Below, in pieces: positions 27,753 through 36,101 of a DNA stretch of 36,972 nucleotides; within the stretch, counting starts at the first letter, position 1, and the number at the start of each line of letters is the position of its first letter. Location of the stretch: assembly GCA_003567005.1 (NCBI GenBank), contig PXBF01000181.1:1-36972 (forward strand), given 5' to 3'. Source of the DNA: PVC group bacterium. Lineage in GTDB: Bacteria; Verrucomicrobiota; Kiritimatiellia; UBA8416. A model generated the notes under the pieces. The model did not search any database, was not told the origin of the DNA, and was given only the letters and a program-made list of their open reading frames with translations. The position numbers and the translations under genes were made by a program.

Positions 27753-27930
27753 CCCGCATATCTCACAAGCCATCTACTGCGAGCGCGAATCGCACGTCAT
27801 ATCGTGCCCGCGACTTGCGAGGCGACCTCCATGTGTTTCTACACACTGTCGCCCGCCACACTGCGCCGCGAACCCGCTATGGCGCACGCTTCACACTCTC
27901 GCTACGAAGATTGTGAGATATGCGGGCTAG
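27749..27930. repeat. 182-bp element with perfect 20-bp terminal inverted repeats
   Basis: CTAGCCCGCATATCTCACAA at 27749-27768 is the exact reverse complement of 27911-27930. The 142 bp between are G+C-rich with smaller palindromes (GCACG...CGTGC near 27790-27806). The left arm holds the TAG stop of the YcaO gene and the right arm holds the TAG stop of the convergent FmdB-like gene. It could be a MITE-like or REP-like dispersed element, or a bidirectional terminator; there is no T-tract and no clear target-site duplication. Confidence 0.75.
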
Positions 27931-28178
27931 TACTGTTTTTCGTATTCGCCTTTAGAAAGCTTTTTGAGTTTGTGGAAGCCAGCAGATTTTGCGCGGTCAT
28001 CAAAGTTACTTTGTGAAGCGCCAACGCGCGGTGCCGAGATTAACTTGTGAATCGCGGCACCACAAGCGGGACAAACCGTAAGGGTATTTTCTGATATGCG
28101 CTGGAGCACCTCGAACGGCTCGCGACAATGCGGGCATGACTTTTTCTGGTTGATGGCTTGGTATTCGTAAATAGGCAT
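27927..28178 (-). CDS. FmdB-family zinc-ribbon protein
   Basis: An 83-residue protein starting MPIYEYQ, the typical FmdB opening, with CxxC pairs C15/C18 and C36/C39 forming a zinc ribbon. The C-terminus is charged and less conserved. FmdB proteins are called putative regulators, but their role is unestablished. It is convergent to the YcaO gene and shares the inverted-repeat element at its stop. Upstream on the same strand, 110 bp away, is holA. The ribosome-binding site is weak. Confidence 0.9.
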   Translation of the reverse strand: MPIYEYQAINQKKSCPHCREPFEVLQRISENTLTVCPACGAAIHKLISAPRVGASQSNFDDRAKSAGFHKLKKLSKGEYEKQY

Positions 28179-28288
28179 GGTCTGTTTCGTTCTTTGTATT
28201 TTTGTGTTTCGGGTGTCGCATGTCGGGCAGGGGGTGTTACGTCATAGGAATTTTTGATGCTCCTTATTTTGCGTCTATAGTCTGTGGT

Positions 28289-29392
28289 CTAGCTGGTTGT
28301 CTGTCGTTTGGCTTTGCCGAGCATGCGAACAAGAAGCACTTCGATAATTAATTCCGGGGGAACACGTGATGAGACGATCTTTTCATGTGCGATCACGATT
28401 TGGCGTAAGCAATGATCCAATCTCTTGCGGGTGAACCTGGCGGCGCCTTCCGCGAGACTTCCTGCTATGAAAAATGGCAGTTTTCGGGGGTCGCGCTCCA
28501 ATTGGTTGAGAGCTTGATCGATATCAGGGGGTAGGTTGGCCCATGCGAGTTGGCGGCCACGCTGCTGGACCCAGCCTTGGTCGAGCGCTTCGCGAAAGAT
28601 GAGCATATCGCGAATGGTACTCTCCAAATGCATAATCAGGCCGATAACACTTTGTTTTTGAAAGAGCAGTTCATGTAGTGTTCGGATTGCTCCTGTGAGG
28701 TCGAAATCGCAGAAACGATTGGCAAGCGCATAGAAGGCCGTCTCCGTAGTTGTGGAGGTAATCGTTTCGATTGCTTCTCTGGAAATCTTGGTTTCCGGGT
28801 ATGCGTATAGGCAAACCTTATGCACTTCACTTACGAGCCGGCGTGTATCCGTACCAACTTTTTCACAAAATACAGGAATGAGGTCTGGGGACATATCGCA
28901 ACCATTTTCTTTCAATGTACTGCGAACGATTGCCACGCGTCCGGCCTGATCTTTTATATTTCGCTTGAATTCCTGCGCATTTGCTATTTTTGCCAATGCT
29001 TTGGCAAACGTGCGTCGTTTGTCGATGGATTCAGCTGTAATGAGCAAGGAAAATCCATCCGGCAAACCTTGCGATAGAAAGGTAATAAACGCGCTGAGCG
29101 TATTTTGCACTTTCTCTGATTGGGCTGCCCTCGAATCGTTCATAAAGGCAACATCCTTAAGCCAAACGATACGCGTTGTGCTAAACAGCCCTGGAGACTG
29201 TAAGGCTGATTGGCAGCGAAGGATTGCGGTTTCGGCGTCTCCTACCGTTGTTACCATACCATCGATGGTTTCCAGCTCGGCAGCGGGGTCAGCCTTTTGG
29301 ATTTTTGTAATATGCTCACGGGCATAGCGGTTCACAAGAAACTCATCATCGCCCGTAAACAAGGTTATGGGACTATCCTTTTTTGCAGTCAT
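28289..29392 (-). CDS. holA: DNA polymerase III subunit delta
   Basis: The clamp-loader delta subunit opens the beta sliding clamp during replication. The 367-residue protein begins with ITLFTGDDEFLVNR, matching the family's opening strand and helix. It has the AAA+-like N-terminal half without a functional Walker A, and the three-helix C-terminal collar domain (SVIGLIMHLESTIRDMLIFREAL, ending near ELIIEVLLVRML). Length is slightly above the usual 330-345. It is followed on the same strand by the FmdB-like gene. The 263-bp spacer upstream of it shows no gene. Confidence 0.88.
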   Translation of the reverse strand: MTAKKDSPITLFTGDDEFLVNRYAREHITKIQKADPAAELETIDGMVTTVGDAETAILRCQSALQSPGLFSTTRIVWLKDVAFMNDSRAAQSEKVQNTLSAFITFLSQGLPDGFSLLITAESIDKRRTFAKALAKIANAQEFKRNIKDQAGRVAIVRSTLKENGCDMSPDLIPVFCEKVGTDTRRLVSEVHKVCLYAYPETKISREAIETITSTTTETAFYALANRFCDFDLTGAIRTLHELLFQKQSVIGLIMHLESTIRDMLIFREALDQGWVQQRGRQLAWANLPPDIDQALNQLERDPRKLPFFIAGSLAEGAARFTRKRLDHCLRQIVIAHEKIVSSRVPPELIIEVLLVRMLGKAKRQTTS

Positions 29393-29655
29393 ACTCTATT
29401 CATACAAGCAGGTTTCGTAATGGAAAAGCTAAATTGTCATGTATTCGTTTTTTTGTGTTTGTACTGGTGTGCGTAGATGGTATGCAACATCTTGTTTCTC
29501 GTTTAGCATATCCCAACATGAAAACAGGAGGTCCAGTTTTCTGGTCAAGAGCCACGAATGTTACTGTGGGTCGACAGCAATGATCTTGTGGCAGGTTAGC
29601 AAAGCTTTGGTATGAGAACATGACTGGCGAGCACAGCGAAATGTGGGTGATCTCT

Positions 29656-30303
29656 TTATTGGAATTCGATTGAATCCAATATGTTTCTAAGAGCCAATTC
29701 TTCCTCTTTCGTCGTGAAGGAGATGATGAAATTTAATGCGTAGCCATCCATTATGGTTGAATAATACTTCTGGTGTATCGTCATGCCACCCAGTGGCATC
29801 TCTGTCTGCATCACATCAAATGATTGTCCCCCCATGGAGGCAGTCGTGATTTCATGAGGAAAGGAGACTTGCACCTGGCTGGATTCCAGAAACTTTCTTG
29901 TGTGAAATAAATAATCTCTTCCTTCTCGAATACCAGGCATATGCCGAACGCGTTCAGCTACGCATACGATATTGGGGTTGTATAAGACAGGTGAGCCGAG
30001 CGCATGCTTGAAGGCTGTAAAAAGGCTCACTGTTGTCAGTTTGGAGGCATCGACGGCAGCTCTCAGGTTCTGGTCATCGCCTATGACTATGTCACCGCCT
30101 ATCTCCATCATTTCTAGCCGTGACTCTAGATCTTGTATACTCCAATCAGGGGGTAATGCCACGGTTAAACCGAAGTATTTATTTTGATATAGACCGTTGG
30201 TTACAGTTCCGAAATCGATTTCTTGCGCGGCGTCACGGCGACATCCCGATGAAAGTCCGATTATGGTAACAAGGAATATGAGAATTAATTGTGTGCGGTT
30301 CAC
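29656..30303 (-). CDS. Hypothetical lipoprotein
   Basis: A GTG start preceded by AAGGAAA at about 7-bp spacing. The first 20 residues form a lipoprotein signal with lipobox LSSGC, so C21 would be lipidated. The mature part (about 195 residues) contains NKYFGLTVALPPDW and a later YALNFIISFTTKEEE...ILDSIEF, a pattern seen in PsbP/DUF-type small beta proteins of the envelope. No specific function can be assigned. It is transcribed away from the tRNA gene. Confidence 0.8.
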   Translation of the reverse strand: MNRTQLILIFLVTIIGLSSGCRRDAAQEIDFGTVTNGLYQNKYFGLTVALPPDWSIQDLESRLEMMEIGGDIVIGDDQNLRAAVDASKLTTVSLFTAFKHALGSPVLYNPNIVCVAERVRHMPGIREGRDYLFHTRKFLESSQVQVSFPHEITTASMGGQSFDVMQTEMPLGGMTIHQKYYSTIMDGYALNFIISFTTKEEELALRNILDSIEFQ

Positions 30304-30550
30304 CAGTGTTTCCTTTCTATACTCTACGTTTCATGGCACGCATTCATGTTGATATACTATAGATATTCTGGGGTAGAACCATCAAAAAACGCGTGTTAGA
30401 TAAACAAGATATAAGGGGCGGGCAGGCGCGTATCTCGTTTTTGGGGACCGCGTGATACAGCAAGCGATACAAGAAATTATGTGTAGGCATGCTTTTTTAC
30501 GTGAATAGATGGATGCACTTGCGTAATGTTAGTCATCCAATACAAGCCAT

Positions 30551-30627
<77 letters not shown>

Positions 30628-31042
30628 TCTAAAATGCTAGAAAATATTCACAAAAGCCTTTATTGTCAGAGTTTTGGTGGTGTTTGTCTGTTCATTTCTG
30701 TCTTAACTTGTCTTGTTGTGTCTTATCTGTGGTTGGTCTATATAAGCAACCATAAGCAACCACATGTTCGATTCATTGTCCCTTGATTGCCTTCGTCGCG
30801 GTTCAAGCAATTCCGGTTACAATCTTCGTTTATTGTATTTGTAGATCACTTTATGTGTCAGTCAAAGGATAAAGAGGGAAATTTTCCTCTGACTTGCCCC
30901 TTTTCAGGTAGTCGTTCTAACTTGGGGATGTCAGTAGTTTTGTTGGTCAGGGGTAAAGTATATATGGTGCAGGTTTGGGAAATGGGGCGTTGATTATCAG
31001 GGTTGTTTTTTTCTTGCTATTGCGACAAGGTTTGGCTCAAAG
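30628..31042. other. A/T-rich spacer downstream of tRNA-Arg
   Basis: No gene is supported. A small repeat cluster lies at 30728-30764: TGTGGTTG, then ATAAGCAACC twice in tandem, ending in CAACCACA, so that the outer 8-mers form a perfect inverted repeat. This resembles a protein-binding or recombination site but has no recognised match. Confidence 0.45.
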
Positions 31043-31246
31043 GTGGTGATCCAAATGATGGAAAGTGGTAAGAATAATCTCTTGGAGTTGGCGCGGGCGT
31101 ATGACTGTTTCGAGACGGTTGATGCGAGTGTATTCCAGCGTAATGCGCGTATCCTGCAGTCGATGTGGCGGGAAGAGCGGGGCTATCCTTTGGGCGAGGG
31201 AGGTGGAGATGTAAATAGTCTGTGCAATTCGGGTCGTACACGGTAA
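31043..31246 (+). pseudogene. Short gene fragment
   Basis: An open frame of 67 codons. The segment VFQRNARILQSMWREERGYPLGE resembles the opening of PGN_0703-type putative restriction endonucleases (recalled pattern, not verified), after which similarity stops. If so, only the N-terminal piece of a much longer protein remains. No strong ribosome-binding site. Confidence 0.3.
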
Positions 31247-31302
31247 CGTTACTTTGCTAAATTGTAACTGTTCTAGGTTTCGCATTTTAAGGTCTGCAGA
31301 AA

Positions 31303-31773
31303 ATGACCAAATCAAAAAGCTATAGTCCCCGCCCGAATAGATTGCTATTCGGTGCCGTATTGGTTGCTGTTGGGTTTACGAAACTGTCGGTTGCGCAGAA
31401 CGAGGTATCTCCGGTTATTTCGATCCGTCTCGAGGAAGCGCAAATCACAGAAGGCATTGCATTTTCGTTTGAAAAGCCAGAAGGATACGATAGTATTTTG
31501 CAGTTTAGTGACGATCTCTCATATTGGGCTTTTTCTTCACGCTTCTGGACGGGTGACGGCAATCGTGAACGGGTTGCTTTTTCCGGGGAAACCAATCGTA
31601 GGCTTTATCGGCTCATCGTCCATCCTGTTCCCACCGAGGCATGGGTGACCGCTAAAGCCAATACGGATCGGGCAGAATACCGGATATTCCAAAGCTCTTC
31701 TGTAACCTACCAGAGTGATCCGCACACCGGCTCAAAGCTCAAGATTTGCATGGCTTCTTCCATGCTGAGGTGA
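31303..31773 (+). CDS. Small exported protein, probably 3'-truncated
   Basis: The 156-residue frame has a signal peptide (positive PRPNR, hydrophobic about 14-30, ending VAQ). It then has a domain with LQFSDDLSYWAFSSRFW...RRLYRLIVHP. This 'SxDLxxW ... FYRL' pattern is a common C-terminal module in PVC secreted proteins and is related to the last domain of the giant protein at 999-9086. The final ~20 codons are antisense to another gene fragment (31707-31802), so the natural 3' end has probably been lost. Function unknown. Confidence 0.5.
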   Translation: MTKSKSYSPRPNRLLFGAVLVAVGFTKLSVAQNEVSPVISIRLEEAQITEGIAFSFEKPEGYDSILQFSDDLSYWAFSSRFWTGDGNRERVAFSGETNRRLYRLIVHPVPTEAWVTAKANTDRAEYRIFQSSSVTYQSDPHTGSKLKICMASSMLR

Positions 31774-31802
31774 TGACTTTCCTGCTTTTCAGCATTGCTC
31801 AT
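31707..31802 (-). pseudogene. 5' fragment of an unidentified gene
   Basis: A 31-codon frame opening MSNAEKQESHHLSMEEAM has a strong ribosome-binding site (GGAGG, 5 bp before ATG) and then stops soon after running into the tail of the opposite-strand exported-protein ORF. It lies 62 bp downstream of the ATPase gene on the same strand. The strong start with such a short frame suggests the first 25 or so codons of a real gene, cut at a rearrangement junction near 31705-31725. A genuine tiny protein is less likely but possible. Confidence 0.4.
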
Positions 31803-31864
31803 GTTAGCCTCCGCAGATGCGATTGTTTCGATATCGTAAAGTACACTTTTCGTTTTTGTGCTCT

Positions 31865-33235
31865 TTATGTGGGGAGGTTTTCGCGGATGAGGCGGCGGGT
31901 TTGCCCGACCATGTAGAGGGGCAGGGACAGTAGCCGGTATGAAACGGTTTCGCCGGTGGGCAATGTATCTTGCGTATCCAGCATCGATGGCAGATCGGCA
32001 TTGAAGCGGAGTCCGAAATGCCGCTGTTTCTCCTTTAGAAACATGTGCATAGATTTCAGACGTCCTGTTTTGCCGGCCTTGACTTCGATCGGAATAATAT
32101 GCGGGCCTACGGAGAGAACGTAGTCGACTTCTGCGGAGGATTGTCGTTTCTCGCGGCTCCAGTAATGTAATACGGGCTCATCGAAGTATTCGCCCGACTG
32201 CAAAAGGTGTTGACCGATGAATTGTTCGCAAATGGCCCCAGTGTTTACCAGCAAGATATCCTGCTCACGCTCGAAGTCATTCAGGCTCAGTCCACATGTA
32301 CGGCACAGTAGTCCTGTGTCCAGAAAAAGTACTTTGAAGTTGCGCTCGTTGATTTCGGCTCCCAGCGGTACGCCATTACTGGCGGAATGATAGACTTTCG
32401 ATGCCACACGGGCGAGACAGAGCATATGCAGGGCTTGGCCGATTTCTCGCGAAGACTCATCGCGATCAACGCGGCTGTATATGAATTTCGATCCTACCAT
32501 ATGGGGCAGGCGTTGGAATACGCGTTGTACCCGCGCTGTGTTGATTGTGCCGTACTTGTTGAAGTCATCGGCATAGGTTGAAAGAATCGATTGCTTCAGG
32601 CGGTCGCATTCCAGGAACGACTGGGTATCGGCAAAAGCCTGAACTGCTTCGGGCATGCCACCGACAATGCAGAATTCCTGCATGGCTTTCAGTAATTGCT
32701 TGTGCGTAGGTGGTGGCAGGGGCTCACCGATGTGGAAAGACTGTAATCGTTCGGCGAGGTGTTGTTGTCCATTTGCTTCGAGAAACTCCTCGAATGTGAC
32801 AGGGCCGATATGCATGTACTCGATACGTCCCACCGGCATGGAAAAATCATGTTTTTCGAGTACGAACTCCAACAAGGAGCCTGCTGCCACGACATGAAAC
32901 TCTGGCATTTTTTCGTAAAAGAAGCGTAATGTGGCTAGCACTTGCGGTGCTGCCTGGATTTCGTCCAGAAAAAGCAAGGTTTTCCCGGGCACGATACGCT
33001 GCCCCGTGTGGACTTCCAGATTACGAACGATTTCTTGCGGCGAATTTCCTTTGAAAAGTCCGGCTAGATCGGGCGATTCCTCGAAGTTGATTTCGACGAG
33101 GGATGCGAATTGGGTATTGGCTAGTTCGCGCGCAAGGTATGATTTACCAACTTGTCGGCTACCGCGAATGATTAATGGCTTGCGCCGCGCGTTCTTGTGC
33201 CAATCGACCAAATATTTCAGCGCATGTCGTTGCAT
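31865..33235 (-). CDS. AAA+ ATPase with DUF4143 C-terminal domain
   Basis: 456 residues, start ATG preceded by AAGGAG. Walker A is GSRQVGKSY (about 25-33), Walker B is LLFLDEIQ, and GSLLEFVL follows in sensor position. The C-terminal DUF4143 region contains an AEVDYVL...IPIEVKAG segment that matches the PD-(D/E)XK nuclease-like core seen in this family. These proteins are widespread, often horizontally acquired, and their role is not established; some are proposed to act in defence or toxin-antitoxin-like settings. The gene looks intact, in contrast to the fragments around it. Confidence 0.9.
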   Translation of the reverse strand: MQRHALKYLVDWHKNARRKPLIIRGSRQVGKSYLARELANTQFASLVEINFEESPDLAGLFKGNSPQEIVRNLEVHTGQRIVPGKTLLFLDEIQAAPQVLATLRFFYEKMPEFHVVAAGSLLEFVLEKHDFSMPVGRIEYMHIGPVTFEEFLEANGQQHLAERLQSFHIGEPLPPPTHKQLLKAMQEFCIVGGMPEAVQAFADTQSFLECDRLKQSILSTYADDFNKYGTINTARVQRVFQRLPHMVGSKFIYSRVDRDESSREIGQALHMLCLARVASKVYHSASNGVPLGAEINERNFKVLFLDTGLLCRTCGLSLNDFEREQDILLVNTGAICEQFIGQHLLQSGEYFDEPVLHYWSREKRQSSAEVDYVLSVGPHIIPIEVKAGKTGRLKSMHMFLKEKQRHFGLRFNADLPSMLDTQDTLPTGETVSYRLLSLPLYMVGQTRRLIRENLPT

Positions 33236-33265
33236 AATGCTCCTTAAATATTATTAGCAAGGGTA

Positions 33266-33293
33266 ATATTATGCATTTCATGCATAAATGCAA
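33266..33293 (-). promoter_or_regulatory. Promoter with internal palindrome for the ATPase gene
   Basis: On the minus strand TTGCAT (-35) and TAATAT (-10) are 16 bp apart, about 30 bp before the start codon. The spacer holds ATGCAT-TTC-ATGCAT, two self-complementary 6-mers; the arrangement lies where a repressor would block polymerase, so autoregulation is plausible. Confidence 0.5.
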
Positions 33294-33680
33294 GGGTATA
33301 TATAGGCAAATGCAATAAGAATGGGGTCGGTGCGATACTGATGGGTTTTTGCTGGGCCTATTAGCTGTGATTGAAGATTTAAAGTCTGTCCTCGATTCTT
33401 TTAGTCCTTATTTCCCAGTAGCGCGCTTTCGATGAAAGCGAGGCTTATACGCGTAGAGAGCCAGCGTTGTGCATTGTTTGTGTGGAGGGCTCACTATGGA
33501 TTCCAAGGTACGGTTTATCGGTAGGGAGGAAAGGGCCCTAAAACCTAAAATGTTCCGCTTACCAATCTTCTTTTGGAAAATCCCAGAGACTGCCGCTTGT
33601 TTATGACTGTGCGAGGAACACACACAAAAAGGGCGTAAACAAGATGAGTCCGACAGCTAGTAAGATGCGGGAGGGAGATA
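33294..33680. other. Spacer with a possible small ORF
   Basis: The only supported item is a 36-codon frame (33496-33606). The rest shows no gene or strong structure. It separates the divergent ATPase gene and membrane-protein cassette. Confidence 0.4.
33496..33606 (+). CDS. Possible 36-residue peptide
   Basis: ATG is preceded by GGAGGG at 6-bp spacing. The peptide starts MDSKVRFIGREERALK and ends in a hydrophobic FRLPIFFWKIPETAACL. It could be a small membrane-active peptide, a leader, or a gene fragment; no family is recognised and chance cannot be excluded. Confidence 0.25.
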   Translation: MDSKVRFIGREERALKPKMFRLPIFFWKIPETAACL

Positions 33681-34040
33681 ATGAGTAGGTTCGATGCAGT
33701 AGTAGCCTTTATGGGGAAATCGGGCCGTTGGGCCTTCAAAATGGTGAAGTGGTTGTGGAAGCAAGCCATTGCGCAATTGACCGTGATTCGAATTGCAACC
33801 AACTGGTTGGTTGATCTGACGCGGCGGTCTCCCGTGTTTATGACCCTTGCTGCACTGGCAGCGATCTGCTGGAGTTTATTGGGACGGTTTTTAGGGATCT
33901 GGTCGATGTTGCCGGTTGCCTTGGCGGCATGTTTGCTATTGTTCCCGCAGCAAAATGGAAAAAAGAGGGGCGATGCGTCTACTGCCAGTGGTGATGTGAT
34001 TGATGCAGAATACACCGAATTTGAAAAAGCACAGATGTGA
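33681..34040 (+). CDS. Small membrane protein of unknown function
   Basis: 119 residues, with a strong ribosome-binding site (GGAGGGAG). Tryptophan- and lysine-rich amphipathic N-terminus, two membrane segments (about 52-70 and 73-89), then a polar tail with DVIDAEYTEFE. That tail resembles the acidic C-terminal motif of DnaK (VxDAEFEEV), possibly by chance. It is 53 bp upstream of another membrane protein and likely co-transcribed with it. Confidence 0.6.
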   Translation: MSRFDAVVAFMGKSGRWAFKMVKWLWKQAIAQLTVIRIATNWLVDLTRRSPVFMTLAALAAICWSLLGRFLGIWSMLPVALAACLLLFPQQNGKKRGDASTASGDVIDAEYTEFEKAQM

Positions 34041-34093
34041 ATCGGAAAATGAATGGGATGTAACCTTTATAGGTATCAAAGGAGAATGCGAAT

Positions 34094-35293
34094 ATGAAAA
34101 ACACGAACGACACCACAGCGACGGAGAACCAAGCAAAAGGAGCCAGTATGAACATGCATCAAGAGCAGCAAAGCGCGAGTTCCGGCAAGGGAAATCGTTT
34201 AGAGGGGATTACGCAATTTTTGGGAAGTTTAGGGATCTTTATGAAAAGTCTGAGCTGGCTGATTGTTGTTTTGTTTGTTGTGAGCATGATTGGATTGCGG
34301 ATCCGTGAGAATGCGGCTCGCGAGCGTGCCGCAATTGAACTCAAGGCACGACAGCAATCCCAGCCTGTTGTTCAACCTGTCGATTGGAGCGCAGTGGATG
34401 CTGAAATGCGCGAGGAGGCGCAGCGCGCAAGGCTGGCTGCCAAGGAACATGCTGATGGAGCTTTGCAGATTTGGTGCAATGAGCTTTCTGGGCGGATCGA
34501 TGAACAATTTATTCCTTGGTACTTCGGGTACTGGAACCAAAAAGCGCTCGGGTTCAGGGCAATTCGCTATTGGCTTGCCGAGAGAGGTTGGGTGGAACGT
34601 TTTATCGGGGAACAGCCGTCGATGGCCGAGCGTATTACCGAAGACATCCAAACCGAATTCGCGTTGCGTGTACTGCGACCGGCTATTGCCCAACGCGAGA
34701 TCGACCGCATGACGCGGGATATGGTTGAAGTCTACCTGCATGAGTTGGTCAAGGGAGTGGACCGGGTACAGCAACGTCATAGAATACCGCAGCCGGACTG
34801 GGACGCCTATCTTGCTGATATGGCTTTGACTGCTCACCACGGTGGACCTGACACTACCCAGGTGTCCCTGAAGACGGTCTATGTCGCAGCAGGTGCTGGT
34901 GGTGTTGTCATGACACATCAGTTATATCGAGCTATTCGTGAGATAATTGGAAAAATTGGCAAGAAAACAACCGTACAAGGTACTACAACGGCTGGTAAGG
35001 CGGCAGCAGCCACAGCAGCCAAGACAGGTGCCAGCACAAGTGCCAAAGTGGGTATGAAGGCCCTAGGGCCTATTGTGCTGGCGGGAGTCTTAATCTGGGA
35101 TGTGATCGACCACAATGTGTCGCGTGGAAGAAACGAGCCCATCTTGCGCCAGAACATGGATGACTATCTGGAGCAGTTGCACGCGATGCTGCTTGATGAC
35201 CCCGAGAGCGGGATGATGATGGTTGTGCGAGAGTTTGAACAGAATCTGGCTGAATCCCAACAGCGTCGGCAGAACCAATTGGCTGCACGATAA
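34094..35293 (+). CDS. Membrane protein with glycine-zipper-like region
   Basis: 399 residues; the first ATG follows GGAG at 9-bp spacing, and a second in-frame ATG (34148, residue 19) also has its own AAAGGAG 5 bp upstream, so two forms may be made. One membrane segment (about 53-70) is followed by a charged helical stretch. The middle has a conserved-looking EQFIPWYFGYWNQKALG motif (137-153). Residues 263-335 form a long Gly/Ala/Thr-rich stretch between two hydrophobic segments, resembling a glycine-zipper hairpin of the type used by pore-forming toxins and some membrane scaffolds. No family is recognised. It is followed 26 bp later by a broken metallopeptidase gene, with which it may once have formed an operon. 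Confidence 0.6.
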   Translation: MKNTNDTTATENQAKGASMNMHQEQQSASSGKGNRLEGITQFLGSLGIFMKSLSWLIVVLFVVSMIGLRIRENAARERAAIELKARQQSQPVVQPVDWSAVDAEMREEAQRARLAAKEHADGALQIWCNELSGRIDEQFIPWYFGYWNQKALGFRAIRYWLAERGWVERFIGEQPSMAERITEDIQTEFALRVLRPAIAQREIDRMTRDMVEVYLHELVKGVDRVQQRHRIPQPDWDAYLADMALTAHHGGPDTTQVSLKTVYVAAGAGGVVMTHQLYRAIREIIGKIGKKTTVQGTTTAGKAAAATAAKTGASTSAKVGMKALGPIVLAGVLIWDVIDHNVSRGRNEPILRQNMDDYLEQLHAMLLDDPESGMMMVVREFEQNLAESQQRRQNQLAAR

Positions 35294-35319
35294 TAACATC
35301 GATTTCAAGGAGACTCGTT

Positions 35320-35898
35320 ATGTCGAAGCGAACACCAAACCGTAATCAGGAAGTAGAAATGGCATTTAACAAGGTTCGTAATTAACTTTTTGAGGTCGGT
35401 CTACTTGCTGACGGTGTGTATCTGGATAACATTGCACTTATGATTTCTGCTATCCCTTCATTGGGTGAGGCTGGGATATGTTTTTGATCGAGGGGTGCCT
35501 TTGCCGCACCGCATTGTGGTTATGAACCAGGTGTCATCTACTTGCCGCGTAATATTCCGCACACGAAATATGAAATGGGGGGTACGCTTCTTGACATTAT
35601 CCGGCATGAGTTTGGTCATGCATGGGCCTGGCTTGATCGTGATTTTGTCGATGGCGAATGGTTTTCGAAAGTTTTCGGCGGATCATATGTCGAGATCCGG
35701 CGTTTTGAAAGCGGTGTGCCTTATCTCTTTTTGAGCTGCGGTCGTTGGCAACATTATCACGAGGAGTCGGATACCCCCGATAAACTGAATTATTCGAAGA
35801 TGGCACGGATTACGGATTATACCGTGTCGCTTGTTCGAAAAATGGGAAGTACCGCTTTAACCAGTGGCGAAGCCTTTGTCTGTGATACATCCAAATGA
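35320..35898 (+). pseudogene. Zincin-like metallopeptidase, broken by in-frame stops
   Basis: ATG 35320 has a strong ribosome-binding site (AAGGAG) and opens MSKRTPNRNQEVEMAF, but the same frame meets TAA at 35383 and TGA at 35485. Downstream the frame reads clearly as protein: CGYEPGVIYLPRNIP, then DIIRHEFGHAWAWLD. HEFGH (35605-35619) is the zinc-binding HExxH motif. The intermediate segment may also have a frameshift, since another frame offers a plausible stretch near 35470-35510. The C-terminal end lacks the region usually following in such zinc peptidases. After the TGA at 35896 the same frame stays open to 36030 (35899-36030), reading LGPLLPLALKRLG...LDALAQAILDLGL, probably the tail of this or another gene. 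Confidence 0.55.
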
Positions 35899-36101
35899 GA
35901 GATTCAATGTCTGAAAGGTACTCTTGGTCCGCTTCTGCCTCTCGCCTTGAAAAGGCTGGGCGTTGCAAAATTACGAGGTCGTAAGGACCTCGACGCGTTG
36001 GCGCAGGCAATCCTTGATTTGGGATTGTGAATAATTTTGATATGCTTCATACCATGGTCTGTGCGTAGCACAACAATTGATTAAAATGGGGCGAAGTTGA
36101 T

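Noticed and set aside
35383..35487. Selenocysteine or programmed readthrough in the zincin gene
   Set aside because: The first stop is TAA, no SECIS-like hairpin was noticed, and further decay is present downstream.
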